A DNA stretch of 64,000 nucleotides from Bhargavaea sp. CC-171006 (GCF_009761675.1 NZ_QUZH01000027.1:124001-188000); one strand, 5' to 3'. Counted from the stretch's first letter, positions 1 through 13,350 are shown. Notes: generated from the sequence alone by a model not told the origin. Numbers and translations are program-made.

Positions 1-1737
1 CCACCGTTTCCTGTTACGGTCAATCCTTCGATCACCCCTGGCGTCCTCGGTGATACCATTGCCGTCAACGGAAAACTCTGGCCTTACCTGAACGTCGAGC
101 CGAGAAAGTACAGGTTCCGGATTCTCAACGCTTCCAATAGGCGGGGCTACTCCCTGAGTTTATCGAACGGGGGCACCTTCCATCAGATTGGAACCGACGG
201 AGGCCTTCTTGAGGCGCCGGCCGAACTGACGTCCTTTGACCTGCTGCCGGCAGAGCGGACTGATATCATCGTCGACTTCTCGACGATGCAGGGCCAGACA
301 ATCACCCTCCTGAACAATGATCAGGAGTTCCCGCTCAATGAGCATACGAGCGTCGTCATGCAGTTCTCCGTCTGCCTGCCGCTGGACGGCGAGGACGACA
401 GCCAGATTCCGGAAACCCTTTACCCGGAAATGGCACTTCATACTGAGCATGCCCACCTCGTCCGAAATCTTCCTCTTACGGCAACGACAGATGAATACGG
501 ACGTCCGATGCTCATGCTGAATGATCATATGTATCATGATCCGGCCTCGGAAAAACCGTCTATTGACAGCATCGAAATCTGGAATTTCATCAATACGACA
601 CCGATCCAGCATCCGATCCACCTTCACCTGATCCAGTTCAAAATTCTTGAGCGGCGCCCGTTTGACGTGGATGTCTTTACAGAAACGGGTGAAATCGTAT
701 TTACCGGACCTGCCGAGCCGCCACGGGAATATGAGCGCGGCTGGAAGGATGTCGTCAAGGTCGATGTCGGCAAGGTGACGTCGATTGCCATGCACTGGAA
801 GGACTTTACGGGCAACTATATCTGGCACTGCCACTTCCTGGAGCACGAAGACCACGACATGATGCGTCCGATCAAGATCATCGAAGATGCCCATCCGGTT
901 CAGCTGCCGCACGCAGATGAAACTCCAGCGGAAGATCCTGCTCCGGCCGATCCGCCGACCGACACTGCCACTCCGGAGGAAACCCCGGTCACGGATGAGA
1001 CTGCCGAGGAGACAGTCAACGAGGTGATGGAGGGCACCGATGGCACCACCGCCGGCACAGCGGATGAAGGCGCCGATGAAACCAATGCGGATACGGCTGT
1101 CGCAGGCTCCAATGAAACCAATATTATTGCGGCCGTCGAGGGTTATGATGCAGCCTATGCTGTAACGGCAGTTGAAGGTACCGGTGAAACCAATGCAGAT
1201 GAGGCTGTCGAAGGCTCCGATGAAACCAATGCTGACACTGCAGTGGAAGGCACCGACGACACCAACGCTGACACAGTAGCTGAAGATTCCGGTGACACCA
1301 ATGCTGATCCGGCAGCTGAAGGTTCCGATGACACCAATGCTGATACAGCAGTGGAAAGCCCTGACGTCACCAATGCTGACACAGCAGCTGAAGATTCCGG
1401 CGACGCCAATGCTGACACAGCAGCTGAAGATTCCAGTGACACCAATGCTGATACAGCAGTGGAAAGCCCTGACGTCACCAATGCTGACACTGCAGTGGAA
1501 GGCACCGACGACACCAATGCTGATACAGCAGTGGAAGACACGGATCACACTGATGAGGCAACAACTGATGAGGGCTCCGATCAGCCAGCCACGGATACAG
1601 CAGTCCAGGGTGATGTAGAAGCAGGTACAGAAGCTGGCCCTGAGCGGGCAGAGTCCGGCGCTGGCCCGGTCTACAAACAAAAGCCATGCAACTGCCCGAA
1701 GTGCCGTTACGCAAGGAAGAGAAAGAAAAGCAACTAA
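1..1737 (+). CDS. CotA-like multicopper oxidase, 5' end outside window, with acidic repeat tail
   Basis: The reading frame is open from base 1, so the start lies upstream; 578 codons are visible. The first 300 or so residues are the later cupredoxin domains of a laccase/bilirubin-oxidase type enzyme. Copper ligands are visible as HPIHLHL near residue 204 and WHCHFLEHEDHDMM near 275-288, which supplies the Cys/His/Met of the type 1 site and joins the trinuclear centre. The family couples oxidation of phenolic substrates to reduction of O2 to water; CotA itself is a spore-coat protein. After residue 300 the chain becomes an Ala/Asp/Thr/Glu-rich tail with a 12-residue tandem repeat, then ends in a basic tip containing CNCPKC followed by Arg/Lys. 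Family members normally end soon after the copper motif, so the tail of about 275 residues is unusual. A coat location is inferred from similarity only. Confidence 0.9.
   Translation, partial: PPFPVTVNPSITPGVLGDTIAVNGKLWPYLNVEPRKYRFRILNASNRRGYSLSLSNGGTFHQIGTDGGLLEAPAELTSFDLLPAERTDIIVDFSTMQGQTITLLNNDQEFPLNEHTSVVMQFSVCLPLDGEDDSQIPETLYPEMALHTEHAHLVRNLPLTATTDEYGRPMLMLNDHMYHDPASEKPSIDSIEIWNFINTTPIQHPIHLHLIQFKILERRPFDVDVFTETGEIVFTGPAEPPREYERGWKDVVKVDVGKVTSIAMHWKDFTGNYIWHCHFLEHEDHDMMRPIKIIEDAHPVQLPHADETPAEDPAPADPPTDTATPEETPVTDETAEETVNEVMEGTDGTTAGTADEGADETNADTAVAGSNETNIIAAVEGYDAAYAVTAVEGTGETNADEAVEGSDETNADTAVEGTDDTNADTVAEDSGDTNADPAAEGSDDTNADTAVESPDVTNADTAAEDSGDANADTAAEDSSDTNADTAVESPDVTNADTAVEGTDDTNADTAVEDTDHTDEATTDEGSDQPATDTAVQGDVEAGTEAGPERAESGAGPVYKQKPCNCPKCRYARKRKKSN
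1081..1548 (+). repeat. 36-bp in-frame tandem repeat (13 units) in the oxidase gene
   Basis: Thirteen consecutive 36-bp units, each opening with an ACCAAT-like hexamer at a strict 36-base period (1081, 1117 ... 1513). Each encodes a 12-residue unit close to TNADTAVEGTDD. The first three units are diverged. Later units are nearly identical, and a stretch of about 50 bases around 1330-1380 recurs around 1438-1488, indicating recent duplication of unit pairs. The array stays in frame with the oxidase gene. Confidence 0.93.
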
Positions 1738-1755
1738 CAGAATGACGTTATGTTA

Positions 1756-1797
1756 AGCCGAAGCGAAGTGCAGCGATGCCTTCCTTCGGCTCTTTTC
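1756..1797 (+). terminator. Terminator of the multicopper oxidase gene
   Basis: Inverted repeat AGCCGAAG (1756-1763) and CTTCGGCT (1784-1791) followed by CTTTTC, 18 bases after the stop codon. Confidence 0.6.
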
Positions 1798-1807
1798 AAT
1801 AGACAAG

Positions 1808-1842
1808 AAAAAAACGACCGGCCCTTGAACAGGACCGGTCGG
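1808..1842 (-). terminator. Terminator of the pyr operon
   Basis: On the minus strand, a GC-rich hairpin (CGACCGG-type arms at 1815-1824 and 1832-1841) runs into a tract of seven T just after the pyrE stop. It faces the oxidase terminator, so the two convergent units end back to back. Confidence 0.85.
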
Positions 1843-1847
1843 ATGTC

Positions 1848-2480
1848 TTATAGCAGTTCACCTTTACTCAACTTCCCGTGCCATTCGATCAGACTTGGGA
1901 GCGATGCTTTCGGTATCGCACCAGAGTCAGCTGCCGCATTCGCGAGTGCGTCAAAGTCGGTGAGGCTGTGGTGCGGCAGGCCGGCCTCTCCGAAATTCTT
2001 TTCTGCTTTTTCCAGACCATATGTAAAGATCGAAACAACCCCTAGGACATCGGCTCCCGCATCTTTCGCGGCAGCGGCTGCAGTCAGGCTGCTGCCCCCC
2101 GTCGAGATGAGGTCCTCAATGATCACCGTACGGCTTCCGTCCTTTAGCTCCCCCTCGATCTGATTGCCGCGGCCATGGCCTTTCGGTTTTGACCGGATAT
2201 AGATCATCGGCTTGTCCATCAGGTCGCTGACCCAAGCGGCATGAGGAATGCCGGCAGTGGCGGTGCCTGCAATCACTTCCGCTTCCGGATACTCCGTCCT
2301 GATCAATTCGGCCAGCCCCTGTGCGATGCGCTTCCGCACTTCAGGATACGACATGGTCAGGCGGTTGTCGCAATAGATCGGCGACTTGATGCCCGAGGCC
2401 CATGTGAACGGCTCTTCCGGACTGAAGCGTACAGCCCCGATCGACAGGAGTGCATCCGCAATTTCTCTTTTCATTGACAT
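1848..2480 (-). CDS. pyrE: Orotate phosphoribosyltransferase
   Basis: Joins orotate to PRPP to give orotidine 5'-phosphate, the fifth step of UMP synthesis. The N-terminus ([17 protein letters not shown]) is the classic family signature, and the PRPP-binding loop appears as [13 protein letters not shown]. Length 210 residues is normal. The ATG at 2480 is chosen because GGGAGG lies nine bases upstream; an in-frame TTG at 2489 has no such site. The start sits two bases beyond the pyrF stop, so translation is probably coupled. Last gene of the pyr operon, followed by a strong terminator. Confidence 0.97.
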   Translation of the reverse strand: MSMKREIADALLSIGAVRFSPEEPFTWASGIKSPIYCDNRLTMSYPEVRKRIAQGLAELIRTEYPEAEVIAGTATAGIPHAAWVSDLMDKPMIYIRSKPKGHGRGNQIEGELKDGSRTVIIEDLISTGGSSLTAAAAAKDAGADVLGVVSIFTYGLEKAEKNFGEAGLPHHSLTDFDALANAAADSGAIPKASLPSLIEWHGKLSKGELL

Positions 2481-2481
2481 T

Positions 2482-4860
<2,379 letters not shown>

Positions 4861-4864
<4 letters not shown>

Positions 4865-7800
4865 GCATGGACCTCCCGCGGAGACTTCACATTACGAGGA
4901 AGCATCGCCTCTGCCGAGAACGTCATCGATTCGAGGACGCGAAGTACGGCTTTGGTCGTATCGAGGGAAGTCATGCACGGAATTCCGTTTTCGACGGATT
5001 CACGGCGGATGCGGAACCCGTCACGCTCAGGCTGCTTGCCTTTGGTAAGCGTGTTGATGATGAACTGGGCTTCCCCCGTCTGGATGACGTCGATCAGCGT
5101 CTTGCCTTCGCCACCGATCTTGCCGACCGTCCTGACAGGCAAGCCCGCTTCGCGGAATGTTTCCGCAGTGCCTTCTGTCGCGAGCAGCTGGTAGCCGATA
5201 TCCGCGAAGCGCGCAGCGATGCCTGCTGCTTCTTCCTTGTCCTTGTCGGAAACCGTGAAGAGAACCGTTCCGTGGTCGCGTATTTCCATTCCGGAGGCGA
5301 TAAATCCTTTGTAAAGCGCTTTTTCGAATGTATCGTCCTTGCCCATGACCTCGCCCGTCGATTTCATCTCCGGTCCGAGCGTGATGTCGACACGGGCCAG
5401 CTTGGCGAAGCTGAACACCGGAACCTTCACATAAACGCCGCTGACCTGGTCAAGCAGCCCGGTCGGATAGCCCTGGCCGGTAATCGATTCGCCGAGAATC
5501 GCCTTCGTCGCGATATTGGCCATCGGGATGCCGGTGATCTTGCTGAGGAACGGCACCGTTCGGCTGGAGCGCGGGTTGACCTCGATGACATACACTTCGC
5601 CGTCTGCAATCACATACTGGATGTTCATGAGCCCGACAATGTTAAGTCCGCGGGCAAGCCGCTCCGTATAGTCCGTCAGTGTGGCGACCTGCTTGTCCGT
5701 GAGGCTCTGCGGCGGATAGACCGCAATGGAGTCCCCGGAGTGGACGCCGGCGCGCTCGACGTGCTCCATGATGCCCGGGATCAGGACGTTTTCGCCGTCA
5801 CAGATGGCGTCGACTTCGATCTCCTTGCCCGTCAGGTAACGGTCGATCAGGACCGGGTGCTCCGGGCTCGCCTCGACAGCATTTTCCATGTAGTGCATCA
5901 GTTCCTGCTCATTGTAGACGATTTCCATCGCTCGGCCACCGAGGACATAGGAAGGGCGCACAAGAACGGGATAGCCGATGCCGCGTGCAATTTCCGCCGC
6001 TTCAGGCGCGGATACGGCGGTTTTTCCGAGCGGCTGCGGGATGCCGAGTCCGCGGAGCGTCTCTTCGAACTTGTCTCGGCTTTCAGCGCGGTCGAGGTCT
6101 TCCAGAGTCGTTCCGAGAATTTTCACTCCTCGGGCTTCCAAAGCGTCCGCCAGGTTGATCGCCGTCTGGCCGCCGAACTGGACGATGACGCCTTTCGGCT
6201 GCTCAAGGTCGATGATCGCCATGACGTCCTCGATTGTGAGCGGCTCGAAGTAGAGCTTGTCGGAGATGGAGAAGTCGGTAGAAACCGTCTCCGGGTTGTT
6301 GTTAATGATGATCGCCTCGTAGCCGGCTTCCTGGATGGCCCAGACCGAGTGGACTGTGGCATAGTCGAACTCGACGCCCTGTCCGATCCGGATCGGGCCC
6401 GAACCGAGAACGATGACGCTTTCCTTGCCTGATTTCAGCGACTCATTTTCTTCTTCATAAGTGCCGTAGAAATAAGGCGTCTCGGATTCGAATTCTCCGG
6501 CACATGTATCGACCATCTTGTAGACCGGCACGAGTCCTTGTTCGGTACGCCACTCGTACACATCCCGCTCCTTCGTCTCCCAGAGTTCGGCGATGGTGCG
6601 GTCTGCGAAGCCCATGCGTTTCGCTTTGCGGGCGACCGTGCGGTCAAACGGGTTTTCCCTGAGCGTGTTTTCGTAGGCCACGATCTTTTCGAGCTTGTTC
6701 AGGAAGAAGAAGTCGATCTTGCTCCACTCATGGATCTCTTCCACCGTGACTCCGCGGCGAAGCGCCTCGCCGATGAAGAACAGGCGCTCATCGCCCGCGC
6801 GGCGGATGCGCTTTTCGATCCATTCCATCGAGAGGTCTTCCCCGTGCTTCAGATTCAGGTGGTAAAGGCCTGTCTCAAGGGAACGCACGGCTTTCAGAAT
6901 GGCTTCCTCGAATGTTCTGCCGATGGACATGACTTCCCCGGTCGCCTTCATCTGCGTGCCCAGGTTTCGCTTTGCGCTTTCAAACTTGTCGAACGGCCAG
7001 CGAGGGATCTTCGCGACGATGTAGTCGATCGTCGGTTCGAAGCAGGCATAGGTCTGTCCCGTCACCGGGTTCATCATCTCATCCAGTGTCAGACCGACTG
7101 CAATTTTGGATGCGAGCTTTGCAATCGGATAGCCCGTCGCTTTAGAGGCAAGAGCGGACGATCGGCTGACACGCGGGTTGACTTCGATCGCGTAGAAGTT
7201 GAAGCTGTCCGGGTCGAGCGCCAGCTGGACGTTGCAGCCGCCCTCGATTCCAAGCGCACGGATGATGTTGAGCGACACGTTCCGGAGCATCTGGACTTCA
7301 CGGTCGGACAGTGTCTGGACAGGTGCCACGACGATCGAGTCGCCGGTGTGGATCCCGACCGGGTCGAAGTTTTCCATGCTGCAGACAACAATGGCATTGT
7401 CCGCGGAGTCGCGCATCACTTCGAATTCGATCTCTTTAAAGCCTGCGATCGACTTTTCGAGGAGACACTGGCTGACCGGGCTGTACTTCAGGCCGCTCGC
7501 GACAATCTCTTCAAGTTCCTTGTCGTCGTGGCAGATGCCGCCGCCCGTGCCGCCGAGCGTAAATGCCGGGCGCACGATGACCGGATAGCCGATTTCCGCA
7601 ACGAACGCCTTTGCTTCCTCAAGATTATGGATGATGTCGCTTTCCGGTACCGGCACGTCCAGTTCGTTCATGAGGGAGCGGAACAGCTCGCGGTCCTCGG
7701 CTTTGTTGATGGCGTCCAGCTTCGTGCCGAGCACTTCGATGCCGAGTTCATCCAGAATTCCCGACTTGTCCAGGTCGATGGCCATATTGAGGCCGGTCTG

Positions 7801-8076
7801 GCCGCCGAGTGTCGGCAGGATCGCGTCAGGACGCTCCTTGCGGATGATCCGGGAGACAAATTCCAGGGAAATCGGTTCAATGTATACCTTATCCGCAATC
7901 TCCGTGTCGGTCATAATCGTTGCCGGGTTGGAGTTGATGAGGATCACCCGGTACCCTTCTTCTTTCAGGGAGAGGCAGGCCTGTGTTCCGGCATAGTCGA
8001 ACTCTGCGGCCTGGCCGATGACGATTGGCCCGGAACCGATGACGAGGATCGTTTCAATATCTGTGCGTTTAGGCAT
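4861..8076 (-). CDS. carB: Carbamoyl-phosphate synthase, large subunit
   Basis: ATP-grasp enzyme that makes carbamoyl phosphate from bicarbonate, ammonia and two ATP. It holds two homologous synthetase halves, each opening with a GSGPI(V/R)IGQ motif near the N-terminus and again near residue 555, and a C-terminal MGS-like allosteric domain. With 1071 residues it matches the usual Bacillus length. The start at 8076 ([11 protein letters not shown]) has AAAGGAG eight bases upstream; the longer open frame overlaps carA. No defect is seen, so ammonia-dependent synthesis should be intact even though the partner CarA has lost glutaminase residues. Confidence 0.98.
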
Positions 8077-9175
8077 TGGCGATGATCTCCTTTCCGTTGT
8101 GGCGCTCCATGATGTCGATAAACCGGTCGAACAGATGGTTGGAATCCTCCGGTCCCGGAGAAGCTTCGGGATCGAATTGGACGGAGAATGCCGCATGTGT
8201 CTCATGGGCAAGTCCCTCGACCGTGCCGTCATTAAGAGCGACATGGGTCACGGTCAGGCCTGTCCCTTCGAGAGAGTCCCGGTCCACCGCGTACTGGTGG
8301 TTTTGGGAAGTGATTTCCGTACGTCCCGTTTGCAGGTCTTTCACGGGATGGTTGCCGCCGTGATGGCCGAAGCGCATCTTGAATGTCTTCGCCCCGCAGC
8401 TGATGGCAAGCAGCTCGTGGCCGAGGTTGATGCCGAAGACTGGAACTTTTCCGAGCACTTCGCGGATAAAGGCAGGCGCTTCTTGAACATCTTCCGGATT
8501 GCCAGGCCCGTTCGAAAGAAGGATTCCGTCCGGATGCCAGGCGAGCACGTCCTCGGCAGAAGTATCGTAAGGAACGACCAGGACATCGCAGCCGCGCTTA
8601 TTCAGCTCGCGGAGAATGCCGTGCTTCATTCCGTAGTCTACGACGGCCACTCGCTTGCCGCGGCCCGGGCTCGGGTAAGGACGTTTGGTCGAGACGGCTT
8701 CGACGAGGCCCGGTGCCATTTCGGAGGCCGCCAGCACCTGAAGTGCTGTATTCAGATCAACATCCTTTCCGGCTTCGGTGAGCATTCCCTTCATCGTGCC
8801 TTTTTTGCGGATGATGCGGGTCAGTTTACGGGTATCGATCTCGGAAATCCCGGGAATGCTACGCTTTTGCATGAAGGAGGAGAGCGTTTCGTCACAGCGG
8901 AAATTCGACGGCTGCTCCTCGATTTCGCGGACCGCGAGTGCGCCGAGGTTCAGGTCGACCGATTCGGAGTCATCGCGGTTCACCCCGTAGTTGCCGATGA
9001 GCGGGTAGGTCATGACAAGAATCACGCCCGTATTGGACGGGTTCGTCAGTGCTTCCTGGTAGCCGCTCATGCTGGTCGTGAAGACGACTTCGCCGACCAT
9101 GCCGCGGTCCGCTCCGAACGCCTCTCCCTCAAATACCGTACCGTCTTCAAGAATCAGATATCGCTTTTTTGTCAT
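8069..9175 (-). CDS. carA: Carbamoyl-phosphate synthase small subunit with degenerate glutaminase site
   Basis: Belongs to the small-subunit family that normally hydrolyses glutamine and channels ammonia to CarB. Length 368 residues; both the N-terminal CarA domain and the C-terminal class I amidotransferase domain are full length. The nucleophile elbow, normally GICLGHQ, reads GINLGHE: Asn250 replaces the catalytic Cys and Glu254 the Gln. The catalytic His of FHPE is Asp335 (FDPEASPGP); the Glu at 337 remains. The codons (AAC at 8426-8428, GAT at 8171-8173) are unambiguous in this sequence. The protein is therefore predicted not to hydrolyse glutamine. It may act as a structural or regulatory partner, with CarB using free ammonia. 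Start at 9175 follows an AGGAGGG site and overlaps the pyrC stop. Confidence 0.95.
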   Translation of the reverse strand: MTKKRYLILEDGTVFEGEAFGADRGMVGEVVFTTSMSGYQEALTNPSNTGVILVMTYPLIGNYGVNRDDSESVDLNLGALAVREIEEQPSNFRCDETLSSFMQKRSIPGISEIDTRKLTRIIRKKGTMKGMLTEAGKDVDLNTALQVLAASEMAPGLVEAVSTKRPYPSPGRGKRVAVVDYGMKHGILRELNKRGCDVLVVPYDTSAEDVLAWHPDGILLSNGPGNPEDVQEAPAFIREVLGKVPVFGINLGHELLAISCGAKTFKMRFGHHGGNHPVKDLQTGRTEITSQNHQYAVDRDSLEGTGLTVTHVALNDGTVEGLAHETHAAFSVQFDPEASPGPEDSNHLFDRFIDIMERHNGKEIIANA

Positions 9176-10452
9176 TGTTGACCCTCCTGCCAAACGATGT
9201 TGCCGCCGAAGATCGTCATGACCGGCCAGCCTTTGCATGAGCGGCCTCCGAACGGAGTGTTCTTTCCTTTTGATGCAAATGTTTCAGGTTCAATTGTTTT
9301 TTCCTTTTCAAGGTCGATCAGGACAAGGTCAGCTGGCAGCCCTTCCGCGATTCGGCCGTATCCGAGGCCGAACACATCCGCCGGCTTTTCAGACAGCCAG
9401 TCCGTCAGCTGCTTGAGCGTCCACTTGCCTGTCACGACGAAGTTCGTGTAGAGCAGCGGGAAAGCCGTCTCGAGGCCCGTGATGCCGAACGGTGCCTTTT
9501 CCATCCCGGCCGCCTTTTCTTCAGCGGTATGCGGGGCGTGGTCCGTGGCGATCACATCGATCGTGCCGTCGAGCAGCCCTTCGTGAAGGGCTTCCAGATC
9601 TTCCTGTGCGCGGAGCGGCGGATTCATCTTCCAGTTTGCATCATTGCCCGGAATGTCGTCTTCCGTCAGCAACAGATGGTGGGGCGTGACTTCCGCCGTC
9701 ACCCGGATGCCTGCCGCCTTCGCGTCCCGGATTGTCCTCACAGACTCCTTCGTGCTCACATGGCAAACGTGATAGTGCGCGCCGGCCGCCTCTGCCAGAA
9801 GGACATCCCTTGAGATATGGACGGATTCAGCAATCGACGGGATGCCCGGGATGCCGAGCTCCCTGCTCCGCTTGCCGTCATGCATGGCGCCGCCATAGAT
9901 GAGCGTGTTATCTTCGCAGTGCGCCACGACCGGCATGCCGAGCCCCGCCGCATCCCGCATCGCCTCGTACATCATGCCCGCCGACTGGACGCCGACGCCG
10001 TCGTCTGTAAAGGCGAATGCGCCGTTTTGCTCCAACTCCGCCATGTCTGTCCGTTCCTTGCCTGCTTCGCGGATGGTGATCGACGCATAAGGCAGCACCC
10101 GGACCCGAGCGTTTTCTTCGATGAGCTCGTTGACCTTGCCGATGTTTTCCGCCGAGTCCGGGACAGGCCTCGTGTTCGGCATTGCACAGATGGTCGTGAA
10201 TCCGCCGCGCGCCGCCGCTTCCGTGCCCGTGCGGATCGTCTCTTTATGCTCGCCCCCCGGTTCACGCAGATGGACGTGCACATCGATCAGTCCCGGCGCG
10301 GCAAACCGTCCGCCTCCGTCGACGATCTCATGGCCTTCCTTAGGCAGTTCGTGCCCGATTTCCTTGAACAGGCCGTCTTCAATCAGGATTTCCCCATTCT
10401 TGAGTGTCCCGTTTTCATCCAGCATCCGGATGTTACTGATCAATGTGCCCAT
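9172..10452 (-). CDS. pyrC: Dihydroorotase
   Basis: Cyclises carbamoyl-aspartate to dihydroorotate, the third pyrimidine step. Class I zinc amidohydrolase: the metal-binding HVHLREPG is near residue 60, further ligands are in VVAHCED and HVCHVST, and the catalytic Asp is in VIATDHAPH near residue 305. Length 426 residues is typical. An AGGGGAGA site lies seven bases upstream of the ATG at 10452. It begins just after the pyrB stop and overlaps carA by four bases. Confidence 0.97.
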   Translation of the reverse strand: MGTLISNIRMLDENGTLKNGEILIEDGLFKEIGHELPKEGHEIVDGGGRFAAPGLIDVHVHLREPGGEHKETIRTGTEAAARGGFTTICAMPNTRPVPDSAENIGKVNELIEENARVRVLPYASITIREAGKERTDMAELEQNGAFAFTDDGVGVQSAGMMYEAMRDAAGLGMPVVAHCEDNTLIYGGAMHDGKRSRELGIPGIPSIAESVHISRDVLLAEAAGAHYHVCHVSTKESVRTIRDAKAAGIRVTAEVTPHHLLLTEDDIPGNDANWKMNPPLRAQEDLEALHEGLLDGTIDVIATDHAPHTAEEKAAGMEKAPFGITGLETAFPLLYTNFVVTGKWTLKQLTDWLSEKPADVFGLGYGRIAEGLPADLVLIDLEKEKTIEPETFASKGKNTPFGGRSCKGWPVMTIFGGNIVWQEGQQ

Positions 10453-10453
10453 C

Positions 10454-11332
10454 TTAATCTCTCCCCTTCAATATCGATTCGAGTACTGCCATCCTCACAT
10501 AGACCCCGTTCTCCACTTGCCGGAAAATTCTGGAGCGGCTGTGTTCAACCAGTTCATCGGCAATTTCCACGCCCCGGTTGACGGGTGCCGGATGCATAAT
10601 GATCGCGTCTTTCTTCATCCGTTCCACACGCTCTACCGTCAGCCCGTAACGGTTGTGGTAATCTTCGGCAGAAAACGACCCGTCTCCGCTGTGCCGTTCG
10701 TGCTGGACGCGGAGCAGCATTACTGCGTCGCTGTCCGGAAGAACGTCTTCCCAATCTTCAACCGAGTTGAAATCGCCTTGCCATTCCGGCGGACAGAGAA
10801 TCCGGACGTCTGCTCCGAACATTTTGAGCGCGTCCCTGCCGGACTTGGCCACCCTGCTGTGCGAGACGTCACCGGCAATGGTCACCTTCAGTCCTTCCAA
10901 AGTGCCGAACTCCTCACGCAGTGTGAACAGGTCGAGCAGCGTCTGTGTCGGGTGCTGGCCCGAACCGTCTCCCGCATTGATGATCGCCACAGAAGTCCGG
11001 CCCTCCAATTCTTTATAGAAGCGGTCCTCCGGATGCCGGATCACAAGCGCATCAAGGCCGATTGCTTCAAGTGTACGAACCGTGTCGTAGAGGGTCTCTC
11101 CCTTCAGCGTGCTCGAGAACCCCGCTTCAAAGGGGATGACTTCAAGACCGAGCCTCCTCTCCGCCATTTCGAAACTTGTCTTGGTGCGTGTGCTCGGTTC
11201 GAAAAACAGATTGCTGATGTAATGGGTCCGGCCGATTTCCGGCACGGCCCCGCACCTCAGTTCCGCCGCTCTGTCGAGAATGCGGCTGATCCCATCCATC
11301 CCAAGCCGTGTGATTGATAGCAGGTGGTCCAT
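10454..11332 (-). CDS. pyrB: Aspartate carbamoyltransferase, catalytic chain
   Basis: Condenses carbamoyl phosphate with aspartate. The carbamoyl-phosphate site [13 protein letters not shown] is near residue 45, the [10 protein letters not shown] signature near residue 122 and HPAPVNRG near residue 246. Length 292 residues; no pyrI regulatory chain is present, as usual in Bacillales. The gene is preceded by a PyrR-type attenuator (11353-11450), so its transcription should fall when UMP is plentiful. Confidence 0.97.
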   Translation of the reverse strand: MDHLLSITRLGMDGISRILDRAAELRCGAVPEIGRTHYISNLFFEPSTRTKTSFEMAERRLGLEVIPFEAGFSSTLKGETLYDTVRTLEAIGLDALVIRHPEDRFYKELEGRTSVAIINAGDGSGQHPTQTLLDLFTLREEFGTLEGLKVTIAGDVSHSRVAKSGRDALKMFGADVRILCPPEWQGDFNSVEDWEDVLPDSDAVMLLRVQHERHSGDGSFSAEDYHNRYGLTVERVERMKKDAIIMHPAPVNRGVEIADELVEHSRSRIFRQVENGVYVRMAVLESILKGRD

Positions 11333-11352
11333 GATGACAGTCCTCCTTATGT

Positions 11353-11450
11353 AAAAAGAGCCTTTCCGGGTTTTGGAAAGGCTCTTTTCGCTTCGGTGGA
11401 TACACCTATCCCGTCTGCGGCAAAAGGGCCTTTCCGTATCTCCCGGATAC
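11353..11450 (-). promoter_or_regulatory. PyrR-responsive attenuator ahead of pyrB
   Basis: On the minus strand three elements follow in order. First is a small hairpin GTATC-CGGGA-GATAC (11436-11450), in the place of the PyrR-binding loop. Second is GGAAAGGCCCTTTT (11422-11435). Third is a perfect terminator hairpin AGAGCCTTTCC/GGAAAGGCTCT with a T tract (11353-11388). The second element nearly copies the 3' arm of the terminator and so can pair with its 5' arm as an antiterminator. PyrR bound with UMP would favour the first hairpin and free the terminator. The loop departs from the usual UCCAGAGAGG core. Confidence 0.85.
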
Positions 11451-11463
11451 AGTTAAAAGGCGG

Positions 11464-12750
11464 TTATTCGATTTCGCCCGCTTCGCTTCCTTCCGGCTTG
11501 CCCGGCAAGAGCAGGTTGAGCACTACCCCAAGGATGGCGGCGAGCGCCATGCCCTCGATTTTGAACGTTTCGCTGATTTCGATAGCCGCTCCTCCGATTC
11601 CCGTCACGAGAATGACAGAGGCGATCACCAAGTTGCGCTGCTTGTCGAAGTCGATGCCGTGCTCGACCAGCATGCGGAGACCGGAGGAAGCGATGATCCC
11701 GAACAGCAGGATGGAGATGCCCCCGAGCACCGCCTGCGGGATGGTGGCAATCAGTGCCATCAGTTTGCCAAGGAAAGAGAACAGGATTGCCAGTACCGCC
11801 GCCCCGAAAATAACGTGGATGCTGAACACCCTTGTCAGCGCGAGGACGCCGATGTTCTCTCCGTAGGTCGTCTTTGGCGGGCCGCCGACCAGCCCGCTAA
11901 AGAATGTTCCGAGCCCGTCGCCGAGAAGCGAGCGGTGGAGGCCCGGCTCCCTGATGAAGTTCCTGTCCACAATCCGGCCGAGTACCAGCTGATGGCCGAT
12001 ATGCTCGGAAATCGTCACGATCGCGATCGGCACCATGACTGCGAGAAGCGTTCCCGTCACTTGGAATTCGTAATGCACACCAGGCACGATAAAGTCCGGA
12101 AGCGCAAACCAGTCTGCTTCTCTGACCGGTGAAAAATCAATGATTCCGATAGCGGCCGAATAGACGTATCCGGTGACGATCCCGATCAGGACCGGCATGA
12201 GGCTCACCAGCCCCTTAAAGAAGATGATGCAGATGACGGCTGTTGCAAGCGTCACGATCGCGGCCGAGAAATGAAGAAAGCTGTATGTGCTTTCCCCGTT
12301 CACCTCGATGGTGCTTGCCATGCCGACCGCAGTCGGAGCAAGCGCCAGGCCGATGACCATGATGACCGGCCCGACGACGATCGGCGGCAGGAGCCGCATG
12401 ATCCACCGGTGCCCCGTTTTCCAGATCAGGAGCGAAACGAGCGCGTAGACCAGGGAGACAAACAAACTGCCGATCATGGCGCTGCCGATGCCTCCCGCCT
12501 GTGTCGCCACCTGGATCGGAATGATGAACGCGAACGAAGAGCCGAGATATGCCGGGACTTTGAATCCGGTCACCAGGATAAATACGATGGTTGAGATCCC
12601 GCTTGTCAAAAGCGCGATTGCCGGACTGAGTCCGACAAGCTGTGGAACGAGGATCGTCGCCCCGAACATCGCGAACATATGCTGTAGGCTGAGTGTCAGA
12701 AGCCTGCCATTTGACGGCTTATCCTGGATGTCGAGTACTGCGTTTGCCAT
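11464..12750 (-). CDS. uraA: Uracil permease
   Basis: NAT/NCS2-family proton symporter that imports uracil; called pyrP in Bacillus. It has about 12-14 hydrophobic segments over 428 residues. The family signature in TM10 reads GPPKTTYGENIGVLALTRV (about residues 285-305), and the N-terminal LSLQHMFAMFGATILVP is typical of uracil permeases. It lies 35 bases downstream of pyrR with no attenuator between, and is separated from pyrB by the attenuator. Confidence 0.96.
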   Translation of the reverse strand: MANAVLDIQDKPSNGRLLTLSLQHMFAMFGATILVPQLVGLSPAIALLTSGISTIVFILVTGFKVPAYLGSSFAFIIPIQVATQAGGIGSAMIGSLFVSLVYALVSLLIWKTGHRWIMRLLPPIVVGPVIMVIGLALAPTAVGMASTIEVNGESTYSFLHFSAAIVTLATAVICIIFFKGLVSLMPVLIGIVTGYVYSAAIGIIDFSPVREADWFALPDFIVPGVHYEFQVTGTLLAVMVPIAIVTISEHIGHQLVLGRIVDRNFIREPGLHRSLLGDGLGTFFSGLVGGPPKTTYGENIGVLALTRVFSIHVIFGAAVLAILFSFLGKLMALIATIPQAVLGGISILLFGIIASSGLRMLVEHGIDFDKQRNLVIASVILVTGIGGAAIEISETFKIEGMALAAILGVVLNLLLPGKPEGSEAGEIE

Positions 12751-12785
12751 GCTTCAAGCTCTCCATTCTAAGAAAGAAATTGCCA

Positions 12786-13343
<558 letters not shown>

Positions 13344-13350
13344 TTATTCC

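Noticed and set aside
1081-1548. Regular 36-base spacing suggestive of a CRISPR array
   Set aside because: Units are contiguous with no unique spacers, stay in frame and encode a protein repeat; no cas genes are near.
160-1680. 506-codon minus-strand open frame opposite the multicopper oxidase
   Set aside because: Its Cys/Ile/Ser/Gly-rich repeats are the complement of the in-frame 36-bp array; no ribosome site and no domain likeness.
4867-8085. Long plus-strand frames of 521 and 515 codons opposite carB
   Set aside because: Mirror images of the carB codon pattern in GC-rich DNA; Arg/Asp-rich translations without motifs or start signals.
8077-8244. Longer carB open frame with 56 extra N-terminal residues
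   Set aside because: It overlaps carA in another frame, and the [11 protein letters not shown] start has a good ribosome site and the family length.
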